This document shows, one piece after another, positions 34,395 to 43,015 of a stretch of 64,000 nt of DNA. The number at the start of each line of letters is the position of its first letter. Position 1 is the stretch's first letter. The stretch is from assembly GCF_002355475.1 (NCBI RefSeq), contig NZ_AP014862.1, positions 3,162,001-3,226,000 of the forward strand. The letters are read 5' to 3'. The position numbers were made by a program, and so were the translations under genes. A model generated the notes under the pieces. It did not search any database, was not told the DNA's origin, and saw only the letters and a program-made list of their open reading frames with translations. Origin of the DNA: Pseudomonas furukawaii. GTDB lineage: Bacteria > Pseudomonadota > Gammaproteobacteria > Pseudomonadales > Pseudomonadaceae.

Positions 34395-35217
34395 GACGCA
34401 CCTCCTGCTGCCGGCTGCGGATCTGCCCGACTTCGGCCAGCAGTTCCCCCAGCGGCGGAAAGTTGAAATCCCGCTCCAGCAGCGTCGGCACCGGGCCGAA
34501 GCGTCCGTAGGCACGCGTCAACAAGGCCCAGACGTCATCCTTCACCCGGGTGCCGTGGGTATCGATCTTCAGGTCCGGCGCTTCATCGTAATGCCCCGCC
34601 ACGTGCAGGCAGACCACCCGCTCCGCCGGTACCGCGTCCAGCCAGGCGACCGCGTCGTAGCCGTGGTTGATGGCGTTGACGAAGAGATTGTTCAGGTCCA
34701 GCAACAGGTCGCAGTCGGCCTCCTCCAGCACCGCCCGGAGAAAGTCGATCTCCGCCAGGGCCTGGTAGGGCGCCGCATAGTAGGAAACGTTCTCCACCGC
34801 GATGCGCCGCTCCAGCACGTCCTGGGCCTGACGAATGCGCCTGGCCACATGGCGTACCGCCTCTTCGGTGAAGGGCAAGGGCAGCAGGTCGTACAGCTGG
34901 CCCTCGTCGGAGCAGTAGCTCAGGTGCTCGCTGTAGAGGCGAACCCGGTGCTGCTCGAGGAAGCGGCGGGTACCGTGCAGCAGGCCCAGGTCCAGCGGCG
35001 CCGGACCGCCCAGGGACAGCGACAGGCCATGGCAGCTCAGCGGGATGCGCTCGGCGAGCTGCGCCAGCGCCTCGCCCTGGGCGCCGCCGACGCCAATCCA
35101 GTTGTCTGGGGCGCATTCGAGAAAGTCCAGGGAGCCGGCGTCCATCGCCAGCAGTTCGGGCAACAGGGCGCGGCGGAGGCCGAGGCCGGCGCCGGACAGG
35201 GGAGATACAGGTGTCAT
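34387..35217 (-). CDS. hvfB: HvfB-type MNIO (DUF692) RiPP maturase
   Basis: A 276-residue multinuclear non-haem iron oxygenase. The TIM-barrel metal-ligand blocks are visible: [71 protein letters not shown] and LLERDFNFP. Relatives oxidise cysteines in EGKCG motifs of HvfA peptides to copper-binding oxazolone/thioamide groups. The start at 35217 is the only one before this conserved sequence. It lies downstream of the precursor hvfA, separated by a stable hairpin, and overlaps hvfC. Confidence 0.92.
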   Translation of the reverse strand: MTPVSPLSGAGLGLRRALLPELLAMDAGSLDFLECAPDNWIGVGGAQGEALAQLAERIPLSCHGLSLSLGGPAPLDLGLLHGTRRFLEQHRVRLYSEHLSYCSDEGQLYDLLPLPFTEEAVRHVARRIRQAQDVLERRIAVENVSYYAAPYQALAEIDFLRAVLEEADCDLLLDLNNLFVNAINHGYDAVAWLDAVPAERVVCLHVAGHYDEAPDLKIDTHGTRVKDDVWALLTRAYGRFGPVPTLLERDFNFPPLGELLAEVGQIRSRQQEVRHG

Positions 35218-35238
35218 TGGGGCCTCTCCGGACGGCAG

Positions 35239-35272
35239 CCAGCCCTCCAGGCACCTGGGCCGGGAGGGCTGG
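35239..35272 (-). other. intercistronic hairpin between hvfA and hvfB
   Basis: A perfect 10-bp stem (CCAGCCCTCC / GGAGGGCTGG) with a 14-base loop lies just behind the hvfA stop. There is no T-tract. It may stabilise the hvfA end of the transcript or partly terminate, giving more precursor than enzyme. Confidence 0.5.
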
Positions 35273-35286
35273 CAAAGGGGTTGGGA

Positions 35287-35754
35287 TCAGTCCTTGGCCT
35301 GGCTCATGTTGGTGAAGAGCTCGGTGGGAACCTTCTTGCCGTTGGAGAGGTACTGGTTGCTGCGGAACTTGTAGACCTCCGCTTCGGAGAGGTAGCCGTC
35401 CTGGTTGCTGTCCATCGCCCTGAACTCGCTGGTGCCATCGGGGGCCACGGCCAGCAGCTCCTTCAGGGAAACGCGAGCGTCGTCGTCGGTATCCGTGCGG
35501 GCGAAGGAGGCATCACCGCATTTGCCTTCGCCACACTTGCCTTCGGTCTGGGTGGCCTTGGCCTCGCTGGCGCCGCATTTGCCCTCGCCGCATTTCCCTT
35601 CGCCGCACTTGCCTTCCCCGGCCTTGTCGGCCGCCGCCAGCAGGTAGCCCTGGGGCAGCGCCTCGACGGCGAAGGCGGACGACGCGAGGTTCATGCCGCC
35701 GGCCAGGGCGACGGCGAGCAGGCCAATACGGGTGGTGTTCTGGATACGGGTCAT
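35287..35754 (-). CDS. hvfA: HvfA-type copper-binding RiPP precursor fused to an EF-hand pair
   Basis: A 155-residue secreted precursor. A signal peptide (residues 1-29, ending SSAFA) precedes a Cys-rich segment with five EGKCG motifs at residues 47-51, 52-56, 57-61, 71-75 and 76-80, the known substrate motif of HvfB-like MNIO enzymes. The C-terminal half has two EF-hand loops, D88-x-D90-x-D92 ending at E99 and D115-x-N117-x-D119 ending at E126. There are five cysteines, all within the EGKCG motifs. The ATG follows GGAGAAGC. It should be modified, exported and bind copper, possibly with calcium binding by the tail. First gene of hvfABC; GGATAC repeats lie upstream. Confidence 0.88.
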   Translation of the reverse strand: MTRIQNTTRIGLLAVALAGGMNLASSAFAVEALPQGYLLAAADKAGEGKCGEGKCGEGKCGASEAKATQTEGKCGEGKCGDASFARTDTDDDARVSLKELLAVAPDGTSEFRAMDSNQDGYLSEAEVYKFRSNQYLSNGKKVPTELFTNMSQAKD

Positions 35755-35869
35755 GGTGCTTCTCCGGATAAGGGCGCGGCATTGCCGCAGGGGCTGCCAG
35801 GGGTGGCGTTATCCGGTGTCGAGGCCCCTTGCGAGCCTCGATCGGACAGCGACATTTCGCCTCAGCCCT

Positions 35870-35945
35870 GTATCCCCCACGTATCCGAATCGGACGCCTT
35901 TGTAGTCGAGGTGTCGTCCAGGCCTCGCCGGATACACGGGGATAC
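35870..35945. promoter_or_regulatory. GGATAC direct-repeat operators before hvfA
   Basis: Two pairs occur. On the minus strand, GGATAC at 35886-35881 and 35875-35870 has an 11-bp period. On the plus strand, GGATAC at 35930-35935 and 35940-35945 has a 10-bp period. These are the most perfect copies in the window and match the sites before the response regulator gene and hvfX. No gene but hvfA can easily be served by them. Confidence 0.7.
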
Positions 35946-36044
35946 AGGGTCTCGCGGATCAGGCTGCTCCCGGGAACAGGACGAACCCGATCGCCATCTC
36001 CGCGCGCCCCCGTCGACGCCGCCCAGTGGCGGTCCTACCCCGCC

Positions 36045-37331
36045 TCAGAGCACCACCCGCAGGCACTGGCCCGCGTGATAGAGCGAGAAACCCGCCTCGT
36101 AGAAGCAGCTGCGCAAGCCGGCGGTGCGCAGCTTGCCGACCGGCGCGAAGGGTATCGGCAGTGCCTCGGGGTCATCCTTCACCAGGTAATCCGCCAGTGC
36201 CTGGCCGATCACGGTGCCGGTGGTGTTGCCCCGGCCGTTGTAGCCGGTGACCGCGACCACGCCGGGCGCCGGTGCGAACAGGCGCATCAGGTGATCCGGG
36301 GTGAAGTCGATGCAGCCGGTCCAGTGCAGCTCCCATTCCACCTTGCCCAGTTCCGGGAAGTAGTGGCCCTGGATACGGTCGGCCCAGCTGCGGATGAACC
36401 AGTCCGGCTTGTTGTCGGCCTTGCCCAGGCTACCCAGCAACAGTCGTCCCTCGGCATCCCGGCGGATGCTGCTGAGCACGGTGCGGGTGTCCCAGGAACC
36501 CTGGCCGTGGGGCAGCACGCGGTCAGCCGCCGCACCCGACAGGGGCCTGGAGGCCACCTGGTAGTAGTAGCCCCGGAAGTAGTTGCGGCGTACCTCGGTC
36601 CATTCGCCTTCGGTGTAGGCGCCGGTCGAGATCACCACCTGCCCGGCGAGGACGCTGCCGTCGGCGCTTCGCACCCGCCAATCCCCTCCTTCGCGCTCCA
36701 GGGCCTGCACCGGCGAGCGCTCGTAGAGCGTGCCGCCGCGCGTGACGAAGGCCCTGGCCAGCCCGGTGGTGTAGCCCATGGGGTTGAGGGTGCCGGCGCG
36801 CCGGTCCAGCAGGGCCGCGGCGATCCTGTCGGTGCCGCAGTACTCGGCGCAGGTCGCGCCGGTCAGCAGCTCCACGTCCGCGCCGCGACGGCGCCACTGG
36901 GCCTCGCGGTCGCGCAGGTCGGCCACGCCGGCCTCGTTGTGGGCCATGTGCAGCGTGCCCTTGTGCTGCGCCTGGCAGTCGATGCCGTAACGCTCGATGG
37001 CGGCGAAGACCTCGGCCGGCGCCTGGCCCAGCACCTGGTTGAGGCGCGCGCCCTGCTTGGCGCCCAGCGTCGACTCCACATCATCGGGCTTGATCCAGGT
37101 GCCGGCGTTCACCAGCCCCACATTGCGCCCGGAGCCACCGTGGCCCACTTCGTGGGCTTCAAGCACGCACACCGAGCGCCCGGCTTCCCGCAGCCGCAGG
37201 GCCGCCGTCAGGCCGGTGATGCCGCCACCGATCACGCAGACGTCGAAGCGTGCCTCACCCTTCAGGCGCTCGCCACGGGCCCGTTCGGGGGTCACCTTTT
37301 CCCAAAGGCATTCCTGATGAAAACCTGTCAT
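36045..37331 (-). CDS. amaA: L-pipecolate oxidase-like FAD oxidoreductase (AmaA)
   Basis: A 428-residue DAO-type flavoprotein. The FAD-binding Rossmann motif is DVCVIGGGITGLTAALRLREAG (about residues 30-51), followed by EAHEVGHGGSGRNVGLVNAG. The C-terminal GVVAVTGYNGRGNTTGT region also binds FAD. The family includes glutamylputrescine oxidase and AmaA, which oxidises L-pipecolate to piperideine-6-carboxylate. The AmaA reading is favoured because amaB, amaC, a D-2-hydroxyglutarate dehydrogenase and hglS lie in the same block. The ATG at 37331 is chosen; nhaC ends 25 bp upstream, so the two form an operon. Confidence 0.82.
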   Translation of the reverse strand: MTGFHQECLWEKVTPERARGERLKGEARFDVCVIGGGITGLTAALRLREAGRSVCVLEAHEVGHGGSGRNVGLVNAGTWIKPDDVESTLGAKQGARLNQVLGQAPAEVFAAIERYGIDCQAQHKGTLHMAHNEAGVADLRDREAQWRRRGADVELLTGATCAEYCGTDRIAAALLDRRAGTLNPMGYTTGLARAFVTRGGTLYERSPVQALEREGGDWRVRSADGSVLAGQVVISTGAYTEGEWTEVRRNYFRGYYYQVASRPLSGAAADRVLPHGQGSWDTRTVLSSIRRDAEGRLLLGSLGKADNKPDWFIRSWADRIQGHYFPELGKVEWELHWTGCIDFTPDHLMRLFAPAPGVVAVTGYNGRGNTTGTVIGQALADYLVKDDPEALPIPFAPVGKLRTAGLRSCFYEAGFSLYHAGQCLRVVL

Positions 37332-37356
37332 GCAAACATCCTCTCGATACGTCTGA

Positions 37357-38814
37357 TCAGCGACCTGTGCCCCACTCCGCCACTTCGGCGCCGGTTTCCT
37401 CCGGCGCCTGCACCGCCTCGTCGGCATCGATCCGGGGCATGAACCAGCCGAGTGCGGCCCAGAGCAATCCGAACAGGGGTGACAACCAGCAGGCGAAGGC
37501 GACCGGGGCGTAGAGCACCGTCGGCACGCCGATGGCCGAGGAGACGAAGGCGCCACCCATGTTCCAGGGAATCAGCGGCGAGCAGAGGGTGCCGCAGTCC
37601 TCGATGCTGCGCGACAGCGTGGTCGGCTTGTAGCCCATTGCCCGGTACTTGTCCTTCAGCAACTGGCCGGGCAGCACCAGGGAGGTGTAGACGTCGCCGA
37701 TCAGGGTGCCGACGCCCAGCACGCTGGCCTGGCTGCCCAGCACCAGGCCGAAACGCCCCTTGATGATCTGGTCCAGCTTGCGGCGGATGGCGTCCAGGGT
37801 GCCGTAGGCTTCCAGCGCACCGACGAAGCCCAGTGCGAACAGGGTGAGGGTGATCACCCAGGTCATGGACATGATCCCGCCCTTGCTCAGGAGCTTGTCC
37901 ACCGCCTCGACGCCGGTCTGGCTGACATGGCCCGAATGCAGCACCGTGGACAGCGTCTTGAGCTCGATGCCCTGCTGGAACACCGCCAGCGCACAGGCCA
38001 GGAGAATGCCGGTGAACATCACCGGCAGCGCCGGCGCCCTGAGCATCCCCAGCACCACCACCGCCACGGCGGGCAGCAGGGTGACGAGGCCGACCTGGTA
38101 GTGCTGCTCGATGGCCACGCGTATCTGCTCGACATTGCCGGCTGCGCCGAGGCTCCCTTCGTACCCGGAACCGATCCAGGCGTACAGGCAGAGGGCGACC
38201 AGCATCGCCGGCACCGTGGTGGCCATCATCCCGCGGATGTGGCTCCACAGGTCGGTGCCGCACACCGCCGGGGTCAGGTTGGTGGTTTCCGACAGCGGCG
38301 ACATCTTGTCGCCGAAGAAGGCGCCGGAGACCAGCGCGCCACCGGTGAGGTAGGCCGGCACGCCGAGGCCCTCGCCCACCCCCATGAGCGCCAGGCCCAC
38401 GGTGCCGACGGTGCCCCAGGAGGTGCCTGTCATCAACGAGATGAGCGAACAGATCAGGCAGGTGACCACCAGGAAGCTGCCGGCCGACAGATAGCCGAAG
38501 CCGAAGTGGATGAGAGTCGGCACGGTGCCGGAGACGATCCAGGCGCTGATCAGCATGCCCACGCACATCAGGATGAAGATGGCCGGCAGGCCCACGCGGA
38601 CCACCTTGAGCATGGACTCCTCGATCACCGACCAGCGCATCCCCCTGGCCATGGCGAAGAGACCGCAGATGACGATACCCAGGGCCAGCGGCACGTGGGG
38701 CGTGAAATCCTGGAAAACGAAGAACTGGACCATCAGCAGGACGGTCGTGATCAGCAAGGGAGCGACTGCCAGAAGGAAGGACGGCGCACGCACGGGCGCC
38801 TCGTGCGTACTCAT
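37357..38814 (-). CDS. NhaC-family antiporter/transporter
   Basis: A 485-residue membrane protein with about twelve hydrophobic segments and NhaC features (GTSWGTVGTVGLALMGVGEGLGVPAYLTGGALVSGAFFGDKMSPLSETTNL at about residues 130-180, and CSPLIPWNMGGAFVSSAIGV near 400). NhaC proteins exchange Na+ for H+ or organic substrates (malate/lactate types are known). Lying between amaA and amaB, it may import pipecolate or lysine, or export a product in exchange for sodium; this is inference. The ATG at 38814 follows CAGGAACC. Confidence 0.85.
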   Translation of the reverse strand: MSTHEAPVRAPSFLLAVAPLLITTVLLMVQFFVFQDFTPHVPLALGIVICGLFAMARGMRWSVIEESMLKVVRVGLPAIFILMCVGMLISAWIVSGTVPTLIHFGFGYLSAGSFLVVTCLICSLISLMTGTSWGTVGTVGLALMGVGEGLGVPAYLTGGALVSGAFFGDKMSPLSETTNLTPAVCGTDLWSHIRGMMATTVPAMLVALCLYAWIGSGYEGSLGAAGNVEQIRVAIEQHYQVGLVTLLPAVAVVVLGMLRAPALPVMFTGILLACALAVFQQGIELKTLSTVLHSGHVSQTGVEAVDKLLSKGGIMSMTWVITLTLFALGFVGALEAYGTLDAIRRKLDQIIKGRFGLVLGSQASVLGVGTLIGDVYTSLVLPGQLLKDKYRAMGYKPTTLSRSIEDCGTLCSPLIPWNMGGAFVSSAIGVPTVLYAPVAFACWLSPLFGLLWAALGWFMPRIDADEAVQAPEETGAEVAEWGTGR

Positions 38815-38978
38815 GTCGAGGTTCCTGTCATTGGGTTGCCGGCAGTCGGAAGGGGTCGTGTCGCTTCGCATCGCGGGTTCTCTTTGTTGTTCTTCTGGGC
38901 GTGCCTTGGGCACGCAGGCATTCGACGGGTAGCAGGCGGCGGCACGGACCTCCCAGGCCGCGCGCTGAAGAATGGAGT

Positions 38979-39018
38979 CAAAAGGCCCCTGCCGGTCGGG
39001 GGGACTGCCGGCAGGGGC
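38979..39018 (-). terminator. Rho-independent terminator of amaB
   Basis: An 11-bp stem, GCCCCTGCCGG / CCGGCAGGGGC, at 39018-39008 and 38995-38985 on the minus strand, is followed by CTTTTG. It lies nine bases after the amaB stop and separates amaB from nhaC-amaA. Confidence 0.85.
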
Positions 39019-39026
39019 AAGCGTGG

Positions 39027-40517
39027 TCAGTCGAAGACGATGCCCTGGGCGAGCGGCAGCTCGCGGGAGTAGTTCACCGTGTTGGTCTGGCGGCGCATGT
39101 AGGCCTTCCAGGAATCGGAGCCGGACTCACGGCCACCGCCGGTTTCCTTCTCGCCACCGAAGGCGCCGCCGATCTCGGCGCCGCTGGTGCCGATGTTGAC
39201 GTTGGCGATGCCGCAGTCGCTGCCCGAGGCGCTCTGGAAGCGCTCCGCCTCGCGGATATCGGTGGTGAAGATGCAGGACGACAGGCCCTGGGGCACCTCG
39301 TTGTTCAGCGCCAGGGCCTCCTCGAAGTCGTCATAGGCGATCACGTAGAGGATGGGCGCGAAGGTCTCGTGACGGACCACGGCGCTCTGCGCGGGCATCT
39401 CGACGATGGCCGGGGACACGTACCAGGCGTCGGGGAACTGGTCCTGCAACTGGCGTTCGCCGCCGAACACCTGACCGCCCTCGTCGCGGGCGCGCACCAG
39501 GGCGTCCTGCATGGCCTGGAAGGCCTGCTTGTCCATCAGCGGCCCCACCAGGTTGTCCTTGCGCGGGTCGCCGATGCGGACCTTGCCGTAGGCGGCCTTC
39601 ACCCGGGCCACCACCTCGTCCTTGATGGAGCGATGCACCAGCAGGCGGCGCAGGGTGGTGCAGCGCTGGCCGGCGGTGCCGACGGCGGCGAAGAGGATGC
39701 CGCGCACGGCCAGGTCGAGGTCGGCGCTGGGGGTCAGGATCATGGCGTTGTTGCCGCCGAGTTCGAGGATGCAGCGACCGAAGCGTGCCGCAACGCGCGG
39801 ACCGACTTCCCGGCCCATGCGGGTGCTGCCGGTGGCGCTGACCAGGGGCACGCGCGGGTGGTCAACCAGCACCTCGCCAGCGGCGCGGTCGCCGATCACC
39901 AGCTGGCTCAGACCCTCCGGCGCTTCGCCGAAGCGTGCCAGGGCCTGCTCGAACAGCGCCTGGCAGGCCAGGGCGGTGAGCGGGGTCTTCTCCGACGGCT
40001 TCCAGACCACGGCGTTGCCGCAGACCAGGGCCAGGGTGGTGTTCCAGGCCCACACCGCGACCGGGAAGTTGAAGGCGCTGATGACACCCACCACGCCCAG
40101 CGGATGCCAGCTCTCGCGCATGTGGTGGCCGGGGCGCTCGGACGCGATGGTGAGGCCGTAGAGCTGACGCGACAGGCCCACGGCGAAGTCGCAGATATCG
40201 ATCATTTCCTGGACTTCGCCCAGGCCTTCCTGGGTGATCTTGCCGGCCTCGATGGACACCAGCTCGCCCAGTTCCGCCTTGTACTGGCGCAGCACTTCGC
40301 CGAACAGGCGAACCAGTTCGCCACGGCGCGGTGCCGGCACATCGCGCCAGGCCAGGTAGGCCTGGTGGGCCGCCTCGATCTTGCCGGCCACGGCTTCCGG
40401 GCTCTCCAGCGTCACCTGCGCAATGCGGCTGCCGTCGATGGGGGTATGCACGGGATGGTCGCCCCCCTGGTAGGCGCTGGCGCTGACACCGAGTTTCTTG
40501 AGCAGCTCGTCAACCAT
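39027..40517 (-). CDS. amaB: piperideine-6-carboxylate dehydrogenase (ALDH7-type, AmaB)
   Basis: A 496-residue NAD+-dependent aldehyde dehydrogenase. The fold motifs are VGVISAFNFPVAVWAWN (about residue 154), the catalytic Glu in RCILELGGNN and the nucleophilic Cys in AAVGTAGQRCTTLRRL. The C-terminal VNIGTSGAEIGGAFGGEKETGGGRESGSD stretch is typical of the ALDH7 (antiquitin) branch. It oxidises the AmaA product to 2-aminoadipate. Start at 40517, where CAGGAGAACGAC precedes MVDELLKK. It is divergent from the LysR gene with a palindromic operator between them. Confidence 0.92.
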   Translation of the reverse strand: MVDELLKKLGVSASAYQGGDHPVHTPIDGSRIAQVTLESPEAVAGKIEAAHQAYLAWRDVPAPRRGELVRLFGEVLRQYKAELGELVSIEAGKITQEGLGEVQEMIDICDFAVGLSRQLYGLTIASERPGHHMRESWHPLGVVGVISAFNFPVAVWAWNTTLALVCGNAVVWKPSEKTPLTALACQALFEQALARFGEAPEGLSQLVIGDRAAGEVLVDHPRVPLVSATGSTRMGREVGPRVAARFGRCILELGGNNAMILTPSADLDLAVRGILFAAVGTAGQRCTTLRRLLVHRSIKDEVVARVKAAYGKVRIGDPRKDNLVGPLMDKQAFQAMQDALVRARDEGGQVFGGERQLQDQFPDAWYVSPAIVEMPAQSAVVRHETFAPILYVIAYDDFEEALALNNEVPQGLSSCIFTTDIREAERFQSASGSDCGIANVNIGTSGAEIGGAFGGEKETGGGRESGSDSWKAYMRRQTNTVNYSRELPLAQGIVFD

Positions 40518-40613
40518 GTCGTTCTCCTGCATCGGGTAGGTGGTTGATTTCATTGACGGGGGTCAGTATTAATCCTCCGCACCCGCTGCAACAAACGACC
40601 TTTAAGCACCACA

Positions 40614-40632
40614 TCATTCCCCTAGGGAATGA
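40614..40632. promoter_or_regulatory. TCATTCC-N5-GGAATGA operator, copy 1
   Basis: A perfect 7+5+7 palindrome (TCATTCC, CCTAG, GGAATGA) in the amaB/lysR intergenic region, 31 bp before the LysR start. The same palindrome with a different spacer occurs before hglS at 47388. A lone GGAATGA half lies at 41619-41625 before amaC. Confidence 0.75.
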
Positions 40633-40662
40633 AATGCACCCTTCCCCTGCCCAGAGCCCGAC

Positions 40663-41577
40663 ATGTCCAAACGCCTGCTTCCCTCCATGGCCGCCCTGCA
40701 ATGCTTCGAGTCCGCCGCCCGGCACATGAGCTTCACCCGCGCCGCCGAAGAGCTGCACCTGACCCAGAGCGCAGTGAGCAAGCAGGTGGCGCAACTGGAG
40801 GACATGCTCCAGCACCTGCTCTTCCACCGCGTACGCCGGCGCCTGCAACTGACCCCGGCCGGCGAGCTCTATCTCGCGGAGGTGAACAAGATCCTCACCC
40901 AGGTGGACATCTCCAGCCGTTACATCCTCTCCTACGGCGGCGCCACCGAAGTGCTGCGGGTGGCGACCCAGCCCACCTTCGGCGCCCGCTGGCTGATCCC
41001 CAACCTCAAGGGCTTTTCCCGCCAGAACCCCAGCATCCACCTGGACATCCGCAACGAACTGGAACCCTTCGACCTGGTCCAGGCCAAGGCCGACGTGGCC
41101 TTCTTCTACGGCCAGGGCTCCTGGCCCGGCGCCACCTGCATCGAGCTGTTCGGCGAGGACGTGGTGCCGGTGTGCGCCCCGGACCTGCTGCCCGGCCGCC
41201 CGCTGGAGAGCGCCGCCGAGCTGGCCGACCTGGTGCTGCTGCAATGCACCTCGCGCCCCGAAGCCTGGCACGAATGGTTCGAGGAACAGGGCATCGACCA
41301 CGAACACAGCTACCACGGGCCGCGCTTCGACACCTTCTACATGTGCATCCGCGCCGCCCAGTCGGGCTGCGGCGTCGCGCTGGTACCGCACTTCCTGGTG
41401 GAGGACGAACTGGCCGAGGGCAAGCTGGTGATCCCCTGGAAGCACCACAAGCCGAGCCAGGGACGCCACTTCCTCGCCTTCGCCGAAACCTCCATCGATA
41501 TCCCCAAGGTGCGCGCCTTCGTCGACTGGGTCCTGGAACGGGTGGGCAAACCCAATCCCTACGACGCGGCGTCCTGA
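40663..41577 (+). CDS. LysR-family regulator of the pipecolate/lysine genes (GcvA-like)
   Basis: A 304-residue LysR-type regulator. The helix-turn-helix is ARHMSFTRAAEELHLTQSAVSKQVAQLEDML (about residues 21-51), with an effector domain starting VLRVATQPTFGARWLIPNLKGFSRQNP. It is divergent from amaB, and amaC, ydiJ and hglS follow downstream. In P. putida a LysR gene stands beside amaAB in the same way. The TCATTCC-N5-GGAATGA palindromes are the likely binding sites. It is clearly related to the regulator at 9931. Confidence 0.9.
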   Translation: MSKRLLPSMAALQCFESAARHMSFTRAAEELHLTQSAVSKQVAQLEDMLQHLLFHRVRRRLQLTPAGELYLAEVNKILTQVDISSRYILSYGGATEVLRVATQPTFGARWLIPNLKGFSRQNPSIHLDIRNELEPFDLVQAKADVAFFYGQGSWPGATCIELFGEDVVPVCAPDLLPGRPLESAAELADLVLLQCTSRPEAWHEWFEEQGIDHEHSYHGPRFDTFYMCIRAAQSGCGVALVPHFLVEDELAEGKLVIPWKHHKPSQGRHFLAFAETSIDIPKVRAFVDWVLERVGKPNPYDAAS

Positions 41578-41763
41578 TTCCGTGGCGACTCGCCGACCGC
41601 CCGACATCCCGAATTTAAGGAATGACCCGATAATTTCTTTTCGCTTGTGAGCGGCCCGCCTTCCTCGCTCTGATAAAGGGAAATACCCGCCCGAAGAGGA
41701 CCGCTCCATGCCCCTGCGTGACCGCCCCACCCTCCGCACTCGCCTGCGGGCCGAGGTGCGCCC

Positions 41764-43011
41764 ATGAGTTCCGCCATCGCCAGCCCGCTGGGCATCGTCC
41801 ATCCCATCACCCTCAGCCACGGCCGCAACGCCGAGGTCTGGGACGACCAGGGGCGCCGCTACATCGACTTCGTCGGCGGCATCGGCGTGCTCAACCTGGG
41901 GCACTGCAATCCGGCGGTGGTGGCGGCCGTCACCGAGCAGGCCGGCCAGCTCATCCATTCGGCCTTCAACGCCGTTCCCCATGCCGGCTACCGCCGCTTG
42001 ATGGAGGCCCTGCAGGCCTTCGTGCCGGTCAGCTACCCGCTGGCCGGCATGCTCACCAACAGCGGCGCCGAGGCCGCCGAGAACGCCCTGAAGATCGTCC
42101 GGGCCGCCACCGGCCGCACCGGGGTGGTGGCCTTCGACGGCGGCTTCCACGGCCGCACCCTCGCCACCCTCAACCTCAACGGCAAGGTCGCGCCCTACAA
42201 GCAGCGCGTCGGCATCCTGCCCGGCCCGGTGTACCACGTGCCCTACCCCAGCGCCGACAACGGCGTCGGCGCCGACCAGGCCTTCGCCGCCCTGGAGCGG
42301 CTGTTCAGCGTCGAAGTGGACGTCAACGACATCGCCTGCTTCATCTTCGAGCCGGTGCTGGGCGAAGGTGGCTTCCAGGCCATGGACCCGGCCTTCGCCC
42401 AACGCCTGCGCGCCTTCGCCGACCAGCACGGCATCCGCCTGATCGTCGACGAGATCCAGAGCGGCTTCGGCCGTACCGGCCAGCGCTTCGCCTTCAGCCG
42501 CCTGGGCATCGAGCCGGACCTGCTGCTGCTCGGCAAGAGCATCGCCGGCGGCCTGCCCCTGGGCGCCGTGGTGGGCCGGCCGGAGCTGGTCAACGGCCTG
42601 CCCAAGGGCGGCCTGGGCGGGACCTACTCCGGCAACCCGCTGGCCTGCGCCGCCGCGCTGGCCTCCCTCGAACAGCTCAGCGACGCCAACCTCGCGACCT
42701 GGGGCGAAGCCCAGGAGCAGGCCATCGTCCGCCGCTACGAACACTGGCGGGAACGCGGGCTCACGCCCTGCCTCGGGCGCCTCAGCGGCACCGGCTGCAT
42801 GCGCGGTATCGAACTGCTGACCCCCGAGGGCCAGCCCGGCACCGCGCAGCTGGCCGCCCTGCTGGAGTCGGCGCGGAACCGGGGCCTGCTGCTGATGCCC
42901 AGCGGCAAGTACCGCCACGTGGTGCGCCTGCTGGCCCCGCTGACCATCGAGCCCGAGCTGTTCGAACAGGGCCTGGACATCCTCGAAACATGCCTGGCCG
43001 AGCTGCGCTGA
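41764..43011 (+). CDS. amaC: class III aminotransferase, probable 2-aminoadipate transaminase (AmaC)
   Basis: A 415-residue PLP enzyme. Visible motifs are YIDFVGGIGVLNLGHCNPAV near residue 35, LTNSGAEAAENALKIVRAATGR near 97, the PLP-binding Asp in LIVDEIQSGFGRTG and the Schiff-base Lys in LLLGKSIAGGLPLGAVVG. Related enzymes are 4-aminobutyrate, 5-aminovalerate and 2-aminoadipate transaminases. Since the product of AmaB is 2-aminoadipate and the next step (2-oxoadipate) is used by HglS in the same block, AmaC is the favoured reading. ydiJ starts five bases after its stop. Confidence 0.82.
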   Translation: MSSAIASPLGIVHPITLSHGRNAEVWDDQGRRYIDFVGGIGVLNLGHCNPAVVAAVTEQAGQLIHSAFNAVPHAGYRRLMEALQAFVPVSYPLAGMLTNSGAEAAENALKIVRAATGRTGVVAFDGGFHGRTLATLNLNGKVAPYKQRVGILPGPVYHVPYPSADNGVGADQAFAALERLFSVEVDVNDIACFIFEPVLGEGGFQAMDPAFAQRLRAFADQHGIRLIVDEIQSGFGRTGQRFAFSRLGIEPDLLLLGKSIAGGLPLGAVVGRPELVNGLPKGGLGGTYSGNPLACAAALASLEQLSDANLATWGEAQEQAIVRRYEHWRERGLTPCLGRLSGTGCMRGIELLTPEGQPGTAQLAALLESARNRGLLLMPSGKYRHVVRLLAPLTIEPELFEQGLDILETCLAELR

Positions 43012-43015
43012 CGAC

